A stretch of DNA of 64,000 nt from Nemophila menziesii (lineage: Eukaryota; Streptophyta; Magnoliopsida; Boraginales; Hydrophyllaceae), in contig JARWIR010000062.1 in NCBI GenBank assembly GCA_029959085.1, positions 2,232,001 through 2,296,000 on the forward strand, written 5' to 3'. Both the position numbers and the translations under genes were made by a program. Below the pieces are notes generated by a model. The model was not told the origin of the DNA. It saw only the letters and a list, made by a program, of their open reading frames with translations, and searched no databases. This document shows, one piece after another, positions 62,682 through 64,000 of the stretch (positions are counted from its first letter, which is position 1; each line of letters starts with the position of its first letter).

Positions 62682-64000
62682 ATGTATGAACTAATTTCCT
62701 CATATGAGGAACCGAAAATTCAAAAAACTTTAACCCTTTTTGTTAGGACCTGACAGATTTATATATGCTGAAGACAACTACTTGATTTATAATGGTAGAA
62801 ATGATGGCGTATATATTGCAAAACCAATCATAGTAGTTTGTTTTTGGTCAAAGTTAAATAAAATAGTTGTATTAAATTCTAAGGAAACTACGACTACACA
62901 GCAGAAGCCAGAGAGACAATATTTTATACTTGGCTTAGTGTTTTGGGTAAATATAATCTATACCTATATATATTTCAATTTAAATGTTTTTTTGATATTT
63001 GTTTTATTTAATGTCATGTATATAAATTTGTCTGTGATGTATGTATGTATGTGTGTCTCAATTAATCTTTTCATTTTTTCAATTTCTAAACAGGTTATAT
63101 ATGTTAGTATTTGTATCATGGTATCAGTTTCTTGACTAGAACAATATTGATTCAAAAATGTTGTCAAAACATAGATAATTTATTAAAGAAGCAAAATTTT
63201 TGCAGTGGTGATGGATTTTATTATTTAAGTCAAAAGGATGGTTATATTTTAATTTTGAATTGGACAGGTGTGACATAAAAGAACTAAGTGATTGATAAAT
63301 TATGTACTTCTAGTAAGTGATTGAATTGAATTGATATTAAATTTGAATTTAATTCTAAACAAGATCTACTAAGTTATACATTTTGAATGGAACTTTATGT
63401 TCCTCTCCAGATAGGAGAAGTTGACATTATATATACTATCATTGTTTACTATTATATTGATATGGAATTTGAATCCAAAGGAGATCTATTAGAAACATGT
63501 GGTCTTGTTATTTATTTTATGCTTTTTAAAATTTTGTTATTATTTTTTAATTTAATAAATTTAGACAGTTTGGTACTTTATAGAAATGTTCTTTTAAATT
63601 TTATAGACCATTATTTTATCTTTATTATACAATTGTGCCTCTATATTTGTGATAATCGATATGTAGATATTAGTTGATGTACTTGTAACATTCTTAGAAA
63701 TAAATTGGATTTCGAGATCCATCATTTACGTATTAATATTTTTACAAATAAAATTATTTTTGTTTGGTTTTATGTTTTTTTTATAAGACCATATAAATAT
63801 GTTTTATCCTTGATAGTAAGATAAGGAAGAACAAAATCCATACACAATCATATAAATTTTGCTTAAATAATATTCTTTTATACTTTTGATAGGTTATTTG
63901 TTTCATGAAGAACTTTTATTATTCAAGTGAGGAGGTCGTTGGCCATTACATTTCAAATAAGTAAGGTTCTTCTGGTATACTATAAATTTGTTGATTTTAA
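62682..64000 (+). repeat. Array unit U11 (cut by the right window edge)
   Basis: Starts with ATG at 62682 and runs through blocks A, B, C and into block F (acceptor near 63894). More diverged than U3 to U9, and shares with U5 a 45-bp stretch (63088-63132) before block B. Confidence 0.9.
62682..64000 (+). pseudogene. Unrecognised array gene, U11 copy
   Basis: The ATG at 62682 reads MYELISSYEEP, then one extra A shifts the frame and TGA follows. Block A resumes at 62740 (LGPDRFIYAEDNYLIYNGRN, KETTTTQQKPERQYFILGLV). Block C is instructive: here CCTCTCCAG precedes ATAGGAGAAG (63411), where other units have CCTCCCTAG, so both keep an AG acceptor. The block reads IGEVDIIYTIIVYYYIDMEF. Block F begins near 63894. 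Not functional at its start. Confidence 0.6.

Noticed and set aside
4360..64000. Array as centromeric satellite or CRISPR-like repeat
   Set aside because: The unit is 5.6 kb with gene and transposon content; satellites are far shorter, and there are no short direct repeats with unique spacers.

Overview
The window looks like nuclear DNA of a flowering plant, probably a eudicot. It is very AT-rich and holds a Ty1/copia element, a plant-type RepHel Helitron, LINE relics, hAT- and Mutator-type small elements and spliceosomal GT-AG introns. There are no bacterial-type operons, and I can support no intact conventional host gene. I cannot name the species.

The dominant structure is a head-to-tail tandem array from 4360 to the right edge. 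Its unit is about 5.6 kb and is present in at least 11 complete or partial copies (called U1 to U11 here): U1 4360-6813, U2 6814-13577, U3 13578-19206, U4 19207-25006, U5 25007-29085, U6 29086-34695, U7 34696-48471, U8 48472-54062, U9 54063-58973, U10 58974-62681 (partial and divergent), U11 62682-64000 (runs off the edge). In + orientation each full unit has (i) a promoter-like stretch with a GGCCCA motif, an AAACCCTAG telo-box and an AT-rich TATA-like box; (ii) exon-like blocks of a gene I do not recognise, starting with an ATG (MFELISSYKEPNFQ...) and broken in most copies; (iii) a minus-strand relic of a plant LINE (reverse transcriptase C-terminus plus zf-RVT-like region); (iv) in some copies a hAT-type MITE at one fixed site; (v) about 1.3 kb of noncoding tail with a 37-bp periodicity.

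Younger insertions sit on this scaffold. A decayed copia element (1-4359, minus strand) cuts U1. A 1.7-kb Mutator-like insertion with a transposase zinc-knuckle fragment lies in U2. A 191-bp MITE with perfect 9-bp target duplications lies in U4. An 8.7-kb Helitron (about 36313-45016) lies in U7. The Helitron keeps the HUH, two-tyrosine and helicase motifs but carries several stops and frameshifts. Downstream of its helicase are five short, phase-0, GT-AG bounded exons of an unrecognised gene.

U7 and U8 are nearly identical outside the Helitron, while U10 and U11 are clearly more diverged. U5 shares features with U11 at its left end and with U6 at its right end, which suggests unequal exchange or gene conversion within the array.
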